The notes under the pieces are model-generated. The model saw only the letters and a program-made list of their open reading frames with translations. It had not been told where the DNA came from and searched no databases. DNA of 8,516 nucleotides, from NCBI GenBank assembly GCA_030594925.1, contig JAUVEG010000041.1:1-8516 (forward strand), in the 5' to 3' direction. Of the stretch, positions 1 through 6,280 are shown piece after piece (positions within the stretch are counted from its first letter, which is position 1; every line of letters starts with the position of its first letter). The stretch is from Gammaproteobacteria bacterium. GTDB lineage: Bacteria > Pseudomonadota > Gammaproteobacteria > Chromatiales > Chromatiaceae. The position numbers were made by a program, and so were the translations under genes.

Positions 1-916
1 GTCGATGATCACGCCGCTGGGATGGCTCGAACGCGTACCCAGCTACAAGGATCAGCAGGAGAAACTCAAAGAGCGTGATCTTGCGACTTACGGGTTTCTT
101 GGCTACCCGCTGCTGCAGAGCGCCGATATTCTGCTCTACAGGTCCGGTCTGGTTCCAGTCGGTGAAGACCAGGTTTCCCATGTGGAGTTGACGCGGGAAG
201 TCGCGCGTCGTTTCAATCATATCTATGGACGTGAAAGTGATTTTGCCGCCAAGGCGGAAGCGGCCATGAGAAAGATGGGGAAGAAATACGCCCGGCTCTA
301 TCAGCGTTATCGCAATGCCTGGCAGGAGCAGGGGGATGATGAAGCGCTCTCTGCAGGCAGGGCATTACTGGAGGGACAGCAAAACATCACTGTTGCCGAC
401 AAGGATCGCCTCTATGGCTACCTGGAGGGCGGCGGCAAGGTGATTCTGCCTGAACCGCAGCCGCTGTTGACCAAGGCGTCAAAAATGCCGGGGCTGGATG
501 GACAAAAAATGTCTAAATCCTATGGTAATACCATCTCGCTGCGCGCCGATGCCGATGAGCTCAGCAAGCAGTTGCGCACCATGCCGACAGATCCGGCGCG
601 TGTGCGCCGTACGGACCCCGGTGATCCCGCAAAGTGCCCGGTGTGGCAATTCCATGAGGTCTATTCTGACGAAAGCAGGCGTGAGTGGGTGCAGCAGGGA
701 TGTGAATCCGCTTCGATCGGTTGCGTCGATTGCAAGCAGCCGGTCATCGATGCTGTGCTCGAGGAGCTGCGCCCCATGCAGGAGCGCGCCAGAGAGTTCG
801 AGGAGCAGCCGGATGTGGTGCGCAACATCATCAATGAAGGCTGTGAAACCGCTCGCGAAGAGGCGCGTGAGACCATGGATATCGTCAGGCATGTGATGTC
901 GCTGGAGATGCTCTGA
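1..916 (+). CDS. trpS: Tryptophanyl-tRNA synthetase, 5'-truncated by window edge
   Basis: Class I aminoacyl-tRNA synthetase that charges tRNA-Trp with tryptophan in the cytoplasm. The frame is open to the left edge (codon 2-4 is Ser), so the N-terminal HIGH-motif region lies outside the window. Numbering from the Met at base 5: GWLERVPSYKDQ corresponds to the substrate-binding region, ADILLYRSGLVPVGEDQ (ending near residue 56) is the typical TrpRS dimer/active-site stretch, and KMSKS is at residues 168-172 (bases 506-520). Between GEDQ and KMSKS there are about 67 more residues than in E. coli TrpS. Near the C-terminus, C211, C233, C240 and C243 form C-x21-C-x6-C-x2-C, close to the [4Fe-4S] motif known in Thermotoga maritima TrpRS. 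The stop codon is 1 nt before scpA. The family call is secure; cluster binding is inferred. Confidence 0.96.
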   Translation, partial: SMITPLGWLERVPSYKDQQEKLKERDLATYGFLGYPLLQSADILLYRSGLVPVGEDQVSHVELTREVARRFNHIYGRESDFAAKAEAAMRKMGKKYARLYQRYRNAWQEQGDDEALSAGRALLEGQQNITVADKDRLYGYLEGGGKVILPEPQPLLTKASKMPGLDGQKMSKSYGNTISLRADADELSKQLRTMPTDPARVRRTDPGDPAKCPVWQFHEVYSDESRREWVQQGCESASIGCVDCKQPVIDAVLEELRPMQERAREFEEQPDVVRNIINEGCETAREEARETMDIVRHVMSLEML

Positions 917-917
917 G

Positions 918-1733
918 GTGGAGCAACAGACTCCCCGGGAGCAACAGGAGCTGCCCTTTGCGATAGTGCAGGGAGAGCCGCTGCTCGAGCCGCCTAAGGA
1001 CCTCTATATCCCGCCTGATGCGCTGGAAGTTTTTCTCGAGGCTTTCGAAGGCCCCCTTGATCTGCTGTTGTACCTGATCCGCAAACAGAACCTCAATATC
1101 CTCGATATTCCGATTTCTGATATCACCCGGCAATATGTTGATTATATCGCCCTGATGAAGAATATGCGGCTGGAGCTGGCCGCCGAGTACCTGGTGATGG
1201 CGGCCATGCTGGCAGAGATCAAATCACGTATGCTGCTTCCCCGTCCCAGACACGAGGAGGAAGATGAGGGCGATCCCAGGGCGGAGCTTGTGCGCCGTCT
1301 GCAGGAGTATGAACGTTTTAAACAGGCGGCTGAGGATATCGACGAACTGCCGAGAATGGAGCGCGACCTGCATCAGGTCGAGGTTGTTGTTCCGCATAAA
1401 CAGAGTGAACACCCATTGCCGGATGTGGATTTGAAAGAGCTGCTGTTTGCCTTTCACGAAGTGATGCGGCGCGCAGACCTCTTCAGCAGTCATCAGATAG
1501 AGCGGGAGGTGTTGAGTGTACGTGAACGCATGTCGAATGTGCTTGCCAGCGTCAGTTCAACCGGCTTCACCGATTTTACCGAGCTGTTCGAGATGAGAGA
1601 GGGGCGCATGGGTGTCGTCGTCACCTTTATGGCCATTCTTGAATTGATCAAGGAGAGCCTGATCGAACTGGTGCAGGTCGATTCATTCGGTGTTATTCAT
1701 GTCAAGGCCAGGAACCTCTGTGAGAATGAATAG
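918..1733 (+). CDS. scpA: Segregation and condensation protein A (kleisin ScpA)
   Basis: Kleisin subunit that, with ScpB, bridges the head domains of SMC to form the bacterial condensin acting on the nucleoid. At 271 aa it has normal family length. After a roughly 35-residue polar leader, the hallmark N-terminal helix region EGPLDLLLYLIRKQNLNILD starts near residue 44. It is followed by the conserved ITRQYVDYI and the EYLVMAAMLAEIKSRMLLP segment, an acidic linker (HEEEDEGD), and a C-terminal winged-helix region (about 195-271, including FTELFEMREGRMGVVVTFMA and LELI). The GTG start is chosen because it lies 1 nt after the trpS stop and GGAG sits at 904-907, 10 nt upstream. It is followed directly by scpB, as in most genomes that have the pair. 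ScpA is expected in a lineage that uses SMC-ScpAB rather than MukBEF. Confidence 0.96.
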   Translation: MEQQTPREQQELPFAIVQGEPLLEPPKDLYIPPDALEVFLEAFEGPLDLLLYLIRKQNLNILDIPISDITRQYVDYIALMKNMRLELAAEYLVMAAMLAEIKSRMLLPRPRHEEEDEGDPRAELVRRLQEYERFKQAAEDIDELPRMERDLHQVEVVVPHKQSEHPLPDVDLKELLFAFHEVMRRADLFSSHQIEREVLSVRERMSNVLASVSSTGFTDFTELFEMREGRMGVVVTFMAILELIKESLIELVQVDSFGVIHVKARNLCENE

Positions 1734-1744
1734 AGAATGAATAG
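1723..1744 (+). repeat. 11-bp perfect tandem duplication at scpA/scpB junction
   Basis: AGAATGAATAG occurs twice head to tail (1723-1733 and 1734-1744). The first copy carries the end of scpA, including its TAG stop; the second carries the scpB ATG (1737-1739). The ATG in the first copy (1726) opens a frame that stops after four codons. With only one copy present, scpB would begin inside scpA with an overlapping start, so the duplication probably separated two formerly overlapping genes. Confidence 0.85.
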
Positions 1745-2378
1745 TCAGAAAATCTGCAATATTGTCGAGGCGGCGCTGCTTGCGGCAGGGAAACCGCTGA
1801 GTATCGAGCGGTTGCTGATGTTGTTTCCGCATGATGAGCAACCGCATCGTGAAGAGATCGCCGAGGTGCTCACGCAACTGCAGCAACTCTATCAGCAACG
1901 TGGAGTTGATGTGGTGGAGGTCAGCACCGGCTGGCGTATCCAGGTGCGCAAGGAGTATTCTCCCTGGATTTCACGCCTGTGGGATGAGAAGCCGGCGCGT
2001 TACTCACGGGCTTTGCTGGAGACACTCTCTCTGATTGCCTACAGGCAACCGCTCACCCGGGGGGAGATTGAAGATGTGCGCGGTGTTGCGGTCAGCACCA
2101 ATATCATCAAAACGCTGTCGGAGAGAGAGTGGATTCGCGTGGTGGGAAAACGAGATGTACCCGGACGGCCGTCACTCTATGCAACCACGCGGGAATTCCT
2201 CGACTATTTTGGCTTGAAAGGGCTCGATGATCTGCCGCCGCTTGCCGAGATCAGGGAGTTCGACCTGATCAATCCGGAACTTGATCTACCGGATCCTGAA
2301 AATCAGCAACCGAAAGATCCGCAGGAGGAGTTGCCACAGCATAAAGACCATAACTCTGCAGGACAACTACCGCAATGA
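1737..2378 (+). CDS. scpB: Segregation and condensation protein B (ScpB)
   Basis: Dimeric winged-helix protein that binds the central part of ScpA in the SMC-ScpAB complex and supports chromosome compaction and segregation. At 213 aa it has usual length. The first winged helix covers about residues 1-80 (KICNIVEAALLAAGKPLS near the start; GWRIQVRKEYSPWI at its end). The second covers about 90-165 with the diagnostic ETLSLIAYRQPLTRGEIEDVRG and VSTNIIKTL, then VVGKRDVPGRPSLYATT and FLDYFGLKGLDDLPPL. The last 40 or so residues are a Pro/Gln/Asp-rich, probably disordered tail. The ATG is 3 nt after the scpA stop with only a weak Shine-Dalgarno nearby (AGGAA at 1710-1714 is 22 nt away), so re-initiation after scpA is likely. 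The stop overlaps the rluB start by 4 nt (ATGA). Confidence 0.95.
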   Translation: MNSQKICNIVEAALLAAGKPLSIERLLMLFPHDEQPHREEIAEVLTQLQQLYQQRGVDVVEVSTGWRIQVRKEYSPWISRLWDEKPARYSRALLETLSLIAYRQPLTRGEIEDVRGVAVSTNIIKTLSEREWIRVVGKRDVPGRPSLYATTREFLDYFGLKGLDDLPPLAEIREFDLINPELDLPDPENQQPKDPQEELPQHKDHNSAGQLPQ

Positions 2379-3169
2379 CATCAAAAGAGCGTATACAAAA
2401 GGTGCTTGCGAATGCCGGACTGGGATCCCGCCGCGCCATCGAGCAGTGGATTCGTGACGGGCGCATCATTGTCAATGGTGCACAGGCCCGGCTTGGAGAT
2501 CGAATCGATGATGAGGACCATGTCAAGGTTGATGGCCGGGCAGTGAGTAACAAACGCCTCAAACAGGATGCCCACCACATCATTATCTACAACAAGCCAG
2601 AAGGAGAAATTGTCACTCGCCGCGATGATTCGGGACGTCCTACGGTGTTCCACAAGATGCCAATACTCGCCAAAGGGCGCTGGATAGCCGTTGGACGACT
2701 CGATATCAACAGCTCCGGTCTGCTGATACTGACGACCCATGGCGAGTTGGCCAATCGGCTCATGCATCCATCCACGCAAATCGAACGCGAGTATGCCGTA
2801 CGTGTGCATGGCCGGGTATCGGATGCGATGCTGCAGCAGCTGGTCAATGGCGTGGAACTCGATGATGGTCCTGCAAGGTTCGAGGATATCGTCGAATCGG
2901 GGGGGGAGGGATCGAATCGTTGGTACCACGTGGTCATCATGGAGGGGCGCAAGCGCGAAATACGGCGCATGTGGGAGGCTGTCGGCGCCTGGGTGAATCG
3001 TCTCAAACGGGTGCGCTTTGGTCCGGTGATTCTCGACAGCAGCGTCAAGGTGGGGCAGTGGCGCTCACTCAAGCCGTCGGAGAGCCAGGAGTTGCTGGAG
3101 ATGGCCGGACTAAAGGGCGTCGCAATTGCACCCATCGAGTATCGTCAAAGTAGACGGGGCAGGAGTTAG
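2375..3169 (+). CDS. rluB: 23S rRNA pseudouridine(2605) synthase, RluB type
   Basis: RsuA/RluB-family pseudouridine synthase. RluB isomerises U2605 of 23S rRNA (E. coli numbering), in the peptidyl-transferase region, during 50S maturation. Residues 1-60 form an S4 RNA-binding domain (ERIQKVLANAGLGSRRAIEQWI, then IIVNGAQARLGDRI). The catalytic motif GRLD is at 107-110, with D110 as the nucleophile, followed by NSSGLLILTTHGELANRLMHP and EREYAVRVHG. SGGEGSNRWYHV and EGRKREIRRMWEAVG match RluB better than RsuA or RluE. At 264 aa it lacks the long basic C-terminal tail of E. coli RluB and ends in a short Arg-rich tail. The ATG overlaps the scpB stop (ATGA), with AGGA at 2360-2363. A G8 run (2899-2906) encodes part of the SGGEG segment without breaking the frame. 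Distinction from other RsuA-family members is by motif similarity only. Confidence 0.92.
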   Translation: MTSKERIQKVLANAGLGSRRAIEQWIRDGRIIVNGAQARLGDRIDDEDHVKVDGRAVSNKRLKQDAHHIIIYNKPEGEIVTRRDDSGRPTVFHKMPILAKGRWIAVGRLDINSSGLLILTTHGELANRLMHPSTQIEREYAVRVHGRVSDAMLQQLVNGVELDDGPARFEDIVESGGEGSNRWYHVVIMEGRKREIRRMWEAVGAWVNRLKRVRFGPVILDSSVKVGQWRSLKPSESQELLEMAGLKGVAIAPIEYRQSRRGRS

Positions 3170-3170
3170 G

Positions 3171-3270
3171 TAGGGAAGTTTTAGGTGGGAAAGTTTTAAG
3201 TGTTAGGTTTTAAGTTTTAGGTGAAAACATCAACCCTAAAACTTAAAACTTAAAACCTAAAACCTCCCTG
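3171..3270. repeat. Nested AT-rich palindrome of GTTTTAGG/GTTTTAAG units; possible terminator
   Basis: Immediately after the rluB stop, the left half repeats GTTTTAGG and GTTTTAAG units and the right half repeats their complement. The inner stem 3207-3221/3235-3249 is a perfect 15 bp with a 13-nt loop; one G-U pair and three more A-T/T-A pairs extend it to 3203/3253. The outer arms 3171-3185 and 3256-3270 pair at 13 of 15 positions and include GGGA/TCCC, leaving an unpaired bulge on the left side. A TTTTA follows the right arm at 3271. It could end rluB transcripts on the way to gspC, or be a member of a dispersed intergenic repeat family. The structure is directly visible; the function is inferred. 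Confidence 0.8.
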
Positions 3271-3275
3271 TTTTA

Positions 3276-3284
3276 TGCGATAAT
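3276..3284 (+). promoter_or_regulatory. Candidate extended -10 promoter for the gsp operon
   Basis: TGCGATAAT fits the extended -10 pattern TGn plus a -10 hexamer (GATAAT, 5 of 6 to consensus). It lies just after the palindrome and about 38 nt before the gspC ATG. No convincing -35 box is seen 17 nt upstream, which extended -10 promoters can tolerate. A second TATAAT lies at 3286-3291 and TATAGT at 3305-3310, so the exact start is ambiguous in this AT-rich stretch. Confidence 0.4.
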
Positions 3285-3321
3285 ATATAATTATTTTAAT
3301 GCATTATAGTGAAAATCTCCG

Positions 3322-4245
3322 ATGAGCTTGCGTAGCGGAAATTTCGTCTCCATGATTCCGTACCTCCTGATTGCGTTTCTGCTGTTAATGATAGCTGCGC
3401 AACTGGCGAAGTTGACATGGACGATGTTTGACAGCGCCACGACGCTTCCCGCGATGAATGAGAGTGAAGCTGTATCTGTACAGAATTTACCCGGCAAGAG
3501 AACCATCGACTGGAATTCAATAGCGCTGTTTGGCAAGGCGGAAGTTGTAAAACAGCCGGCCATCAAAAAAGTGCAAATCAGCAAGCCAAAAAATCCTGCT
3601 GCATTGCAGAGACTGGATGTGACGCTTATTGGCGTCATGCTCTCCTCCACGCCGCAAAACTCCTATATCAGCATCAGGGAGAAGGGCGAGACCAGGGTTC
3701 TGAAAAGTGGTGCAGAGATCCAGGAGGGCGTGGTCGTCAAGGCAATCCAGCCGAGGGCTTTTATCGCGTCAGACGGCAGTGCTGAAAGGATTTTCTATCT
3801 GATTCCCGCCGACCAGCTCAAGGCGAGCGATCGTGAAGCCGGGATGTTGCAGGAGAAACAGAAACCTCAAAGGACCTCATTCTCTGATAGAAAAGAGGCG
3901 AAGGCAATCACATATCAGGTTGATGAAGAGACAAAGTTGAAATTGTCGGAATACAGGGTACAACTCCAGGAAGATCCTCTTTCGTTGATTGATCTGGTCA
4001 GAGTCTCCCCGGTGCAGCGCAATGGTGAATTGTATGGCTATCGCCTGCTGCATGGAAAAGATCGCAAGTTACTCAAGAGTGTTGGATTAAGAGCGGGGGA
4101 TATTATGCTGAACGTCAATGATCTCCCCATCACGGACCCAGGACAATTAAGTGAAGTGATTGCCTCTCTGGCATCGGGTAGCATGATAAACCTGAGAATA
4201 GAACGCGGCGGCAAACCGCGTGATTTAAATGTTGTAGTGGAGTAA
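3322..4245 (+). CDS. gspC: Type II secretion system protein C (GspC)
   Basis: Bitopic inner-membrane protein of the T2SS that links the inner-membrane platform to the periplasmic N0 domain of the secretin GspD and contributes to substrate recognition. It is 307 aa. A short cytoplasmic N-terminus is followed by one membrane segment at about residues 11-30 (IPYLLIAFLLLMIAAQLAKL). The homology region, about 62-165, begins IDWNSIALFG and contains LDVTLIGVMLSS and RVLKSGAEIQEGVVVKAI. A polar linker precedes a PDZ domain at about 222-307 (RNGELYGYRLL, SVGLRAGDIMLNVNDLPI). The first ATG has no clear Shine-Dalgarno; an in-frame ATG at 3352 would remove ten residues before the membrane segment and cannot be excluded. 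It ends with tandem stops TAA TAG, 7 nt before the gspD ATG. As the first gene after a likely promoter it probably leads the operon. Confidence 0.9.
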   Translation: MSLRSGNFVSMIPYLLIAFLLLMIAAQLAKLTWTMFDSATTLPAMNESEAVSVQNLPGKRTIDWNSIALFGKAEVVKQPAIKKVQISKPKNPAALQRLDVTLIGVMLSSTPQNSYISIREKGETRVLKSGAEIQEGVVVKAIQPRAFIASDGSAERIFYLIPADQLKASDREAGMLQEKQKPQRTSFSDRKEAKAITYQVDEETKLKLSEYRVQLQEDPLSLIDLVRVSPVQRNGELYGYRLLHGKDRKLLKSVGLRAGDIMLNVNDLPITDPGQLSEVIASLASGSMINLRIERGGKPRDLNVVVE

Positions 4246-4252
4246 TAGATTG

Positions 4253-6280
4253 ATGAGCCGACTTCTCATACTGCTGGCCGTAATAACATTTTCTGCAGTG
4301 CCGGGTGGCGCAGTGCTGGCAAAAGAGCTGGTTACGATCAACTTCAAGGATACCGACATCCGCGAGGTTGCCGAAATGGTCTCCAAGGTGACCGGCAGAA
4401 ATTTCCTGGTTGATCCGCGCGTCAAGGGCAAGGTAACTGTAATTTCCGCCGAGCCCATCGATGGGGAGCAGCTCTACACGACCTTTTTGACAATTTTGAA
4501 GACACACGGTTTTATTGCCATCGACCAGGGCACACTGGTGCAAATTCTTCCGGCCAGCGGCGAGCGGGAGCATGCAACCTTCAGTGAAAGTGTGCGCACT
4601 GATGCTTCCGACGACATTGTCGAAGTTCAGGTGATTCCTGTCAGGCATGTTCCTGCGGTACAGATGGTTCCAATTCTGCGCCCCCTGGTGGAGAAGGAGG
4701 GGCACCTGGCGGCGCATGCAAACTCCAACAGCCTGATCGTTGCAGCCAGTCGTCGCACCATCAACAAGATCCACGACATGCTGGAAACCCTGGACCAGGC
4801 GACGGAATCGCAGATCGACACCATTAAACTCTATCACGCAGACGCTACGGAGATCGTCAAGACGTTGCAAACGTTGGTTGCTGCAGCGGGAGCAGTAAAG
4901 GGGAAAGGAGCCGGCAGACAAGGTGGCAGCAAACTGGTGGCCGATACACGCACGAACTCATTGCTGGTCTCCGGCAACAAGGGCTTCCGGGAAAAGATCA
5001 CCCGCATCGTCAAGCGTCTCGATTCACAGGTCAAAGATGCCAGGAATATCCATGTTGTTTCCCTGCGGTTTGCCAATGCAGCGGATCTTGCCCCGATTAT
5101 TGAAAGTCTGGCATCAGGCCGTTCGGTTCCGTCGGGAGTTGCGGGTGGCATAGGCGCAGCTGGCAAAGGAAAATCCGGAGCAGCCGCTGCTACACAGATA
5201 ACAACTGTACAGGCCGATGAGCAGACCAACAGCCTCATCATCACGGCCCGTCCGGACAAAATGCGCGACCTGAGGAGTATCATCAGAAAACTGGATGTAA
5301 GGCGCTCCCAGGTGCTGGTTGAAGTGATTATTGCCGAGCTGTTTCGCGTCAAGGATGCCGAACTGGGCATTCAATGGATTGGCGCCAACAATGATCTGCT
5401 TGGCGTCGCTGATGGCGTTATAGGAGATGATGTGGCGAGTGATTCGACCTTCAAGCAATTTTCACAACTTGGTGTCGGTTCGCTTGCAGGATTGATCAGT
5501 GGAGGCGACTACTCCTTTCTTGCTCTGGCGAGTGCGCTCGACAACGATTCGGATGTCAACATACTCTCCACCCCGAGCTTGCTGACAATGGATAATGAAG
5601 AGGCTGAAATCACCGTTGGTCAGGAGGTGCCTTTTGTCACAGGTTCCTATACAGGTACGGGCGATGGCTCCAGCCCGAGCAATCCGTTTCAGACGATCGA
5701 ACGTAAAAATGTCGGCCTGACCCTGAAAATCACTCCGCAGATCAGTGAAGGTGATGCCGTCAAGCTCAGCATCGACCAGGAGATATCCAATGTCAATGCG
5801 CAGCAAACGGCTACGATTGGGCGGGGCGAGATCATCACCAACCAGCGCACCATCAAAACCAACGTCATCGTCGATAATAAAAGCATCCTCGTACTGGGGG
5901 GCTTGATCGATGAAGTGGTGACTGAGACAGAGCAGCGAATCCCTTTTATTGGTGATATTCCGATACTGGGCGAGGCGTTCACGCATCGCGGCACAAACAA
6001 ATCCAAACGCAACCTGATGCTCTTCATCCAGCCAACTATTCTGCGCAACAATCATCAGAATCTGAGTGCTACCGGAAAGCGTTACCGGAATATGCGTGAA
6101 GAGCAACTGGACAAGTACCAGAAGGGTGTGCCGTTGATCGGGGAGGTCGACCAGCCGCTTCTGCAGCCACGTGACAGCAGGGGGCATGTGATCGAGGACG
6201 CGAAAAGGATCCCTCCGTCAGAACCTGTCTACGTCGAGCAGGAATACGTCGAGCAGGAATTTGAATTCTGGACCCACTGA
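4253..6280 (+). CDS. gspD: Type II secretion system secretin GspD
   Basis: Multimeric outer-membrane channel of the T2SS through which folded exoproteins leave the periplasm. It is 675 aa from the ATG; a TTG directly before it (4250) is in frame, but the ATG is preferred, with GGAG at 4239-4242. Residues 1-23 form a Sec signal peptide (hydrophobic core LLILLAVITF, likely cleavage after VLA). N0 follows (VTINFKDTDIREVAEMVSKV; about 24-97), then N1 (from about 124), N2 (from about 189) and N3 (from about 263). N2 and N3 carry Gly/Ala/Lys-rich loops at about 209-226 and 289-315. The secretin core starts near V356 (VEVIIAELF) and includes ILSTPSLLTMDNEEAEITVGQEVPF, N486 VGLTLKITPQI and I545 LVLGGLIDE. 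No Cys lipobox is present. The C-terminal tail holds a YVEQE duplication. The stop overlaps the gspE ATG (TGATG). Confidence 0.96.
   Translation: MSRLLILLAVITFSAVPGGAVLAKELVTINFKDTDIREVAEMVSKVTGRNFLVDPRVKGKVTVISAEPIDGEQLYTTFLTILKTHGFIAIDQGTLVQILPASGEREHATFSESVRTDASDDIVEVQVIPVRHVPAVQMVPILRPLVEKEGHLAAHANSNSLIVAASRRTINKIHDMLETLDQATESQIDTIKLYHADATEIVKTLQTLVAAAGAVKGKGAGRQGGSKLVADTRTNSLLVSGNKGFREKITRIVKRLDSQVKDARNIHVVSLRFANAADLAPIIESLASGRSVPSGVAGGIGAAGKGKSGAAAATQITTVQADEQTNSLIITARPDKMRDLRSIIRKLDVRRSQVLVEVIIAELFRVKDAELGIQWIGANNDLLGVADGVIGDDVASDSTFKQFSQLGVGSLAGLISGGDYSFLALASALDNDSDVNILSTPSLLTMDNEEAEITVGQEVPFVTGSYTGTGDGSSPSNPFQTIERKNVGLTLKITPQISEGDAVKLSIDQEISNVNAQQTATIGRGEIITNQRTIKTNVIVDNKSILVLGGLIDEVVTETEQRIPFIGDIPILGEAFTHRGTNKSKRNLMLFIQPTILRNNHQNLSATGKRYRNMREEQLDKYQKGVPLIGEVDQPLLQPRDSRGHVIEDAKRIPPSEPVYVEQEYVEQEFEFWTH
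6230..6259 (+). repeat. 15-bp perfect tandem duplication in the gspD 3' end
   Basis: TACGTCGAGCAGGAA occurs at 6230-6244 and again at 6245-6259, in frame, giving YVEQE twice in the extreme C-terminal tail of GspD, just before FEFWTH. An in-frame duplication in a probably flexible region is likely neutral, or it may lengthen the tail that in some systems contacts the pilotin. Confidence 0.85.

Noticed and set aside
2381..3135. Two 182-codon antisense frames opposite rluB
   Set aside because: Overlapping each other and a conserved pseudouridine synthase; typical GC-driven shadows.
3203..3253. Palindrome as a phage or plasmid attachment site or replication origin
   Set aside because: No integrase, tRNA gene or Rep protein nearby; composition from repeated GTTTTA units fits an intergenic repeat or terminator-like hairpin.
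4250..4252. TTG as the gspD start
   Set aside because: It directly precedes an ATG in the same frame and adds one residue only; the ATG at 4253 has acceptable Shine-Dalgarno spacing and is the preferred start.
4130..4921. 263-codon antisense open frame opposite gspC/gspD
   Set aside because: It overlaps well-supported gspC and gspD, the translation has no recognisable domain and odd composition; it is a shadow of the sense codon bias.
5462..6187. 241-codon antisense open frame opposite gspD
   Set aside because: It lies completely inside the secretin core, whose sense-frame motifs are unambiguous; nothing recognisable on the antisense strand.
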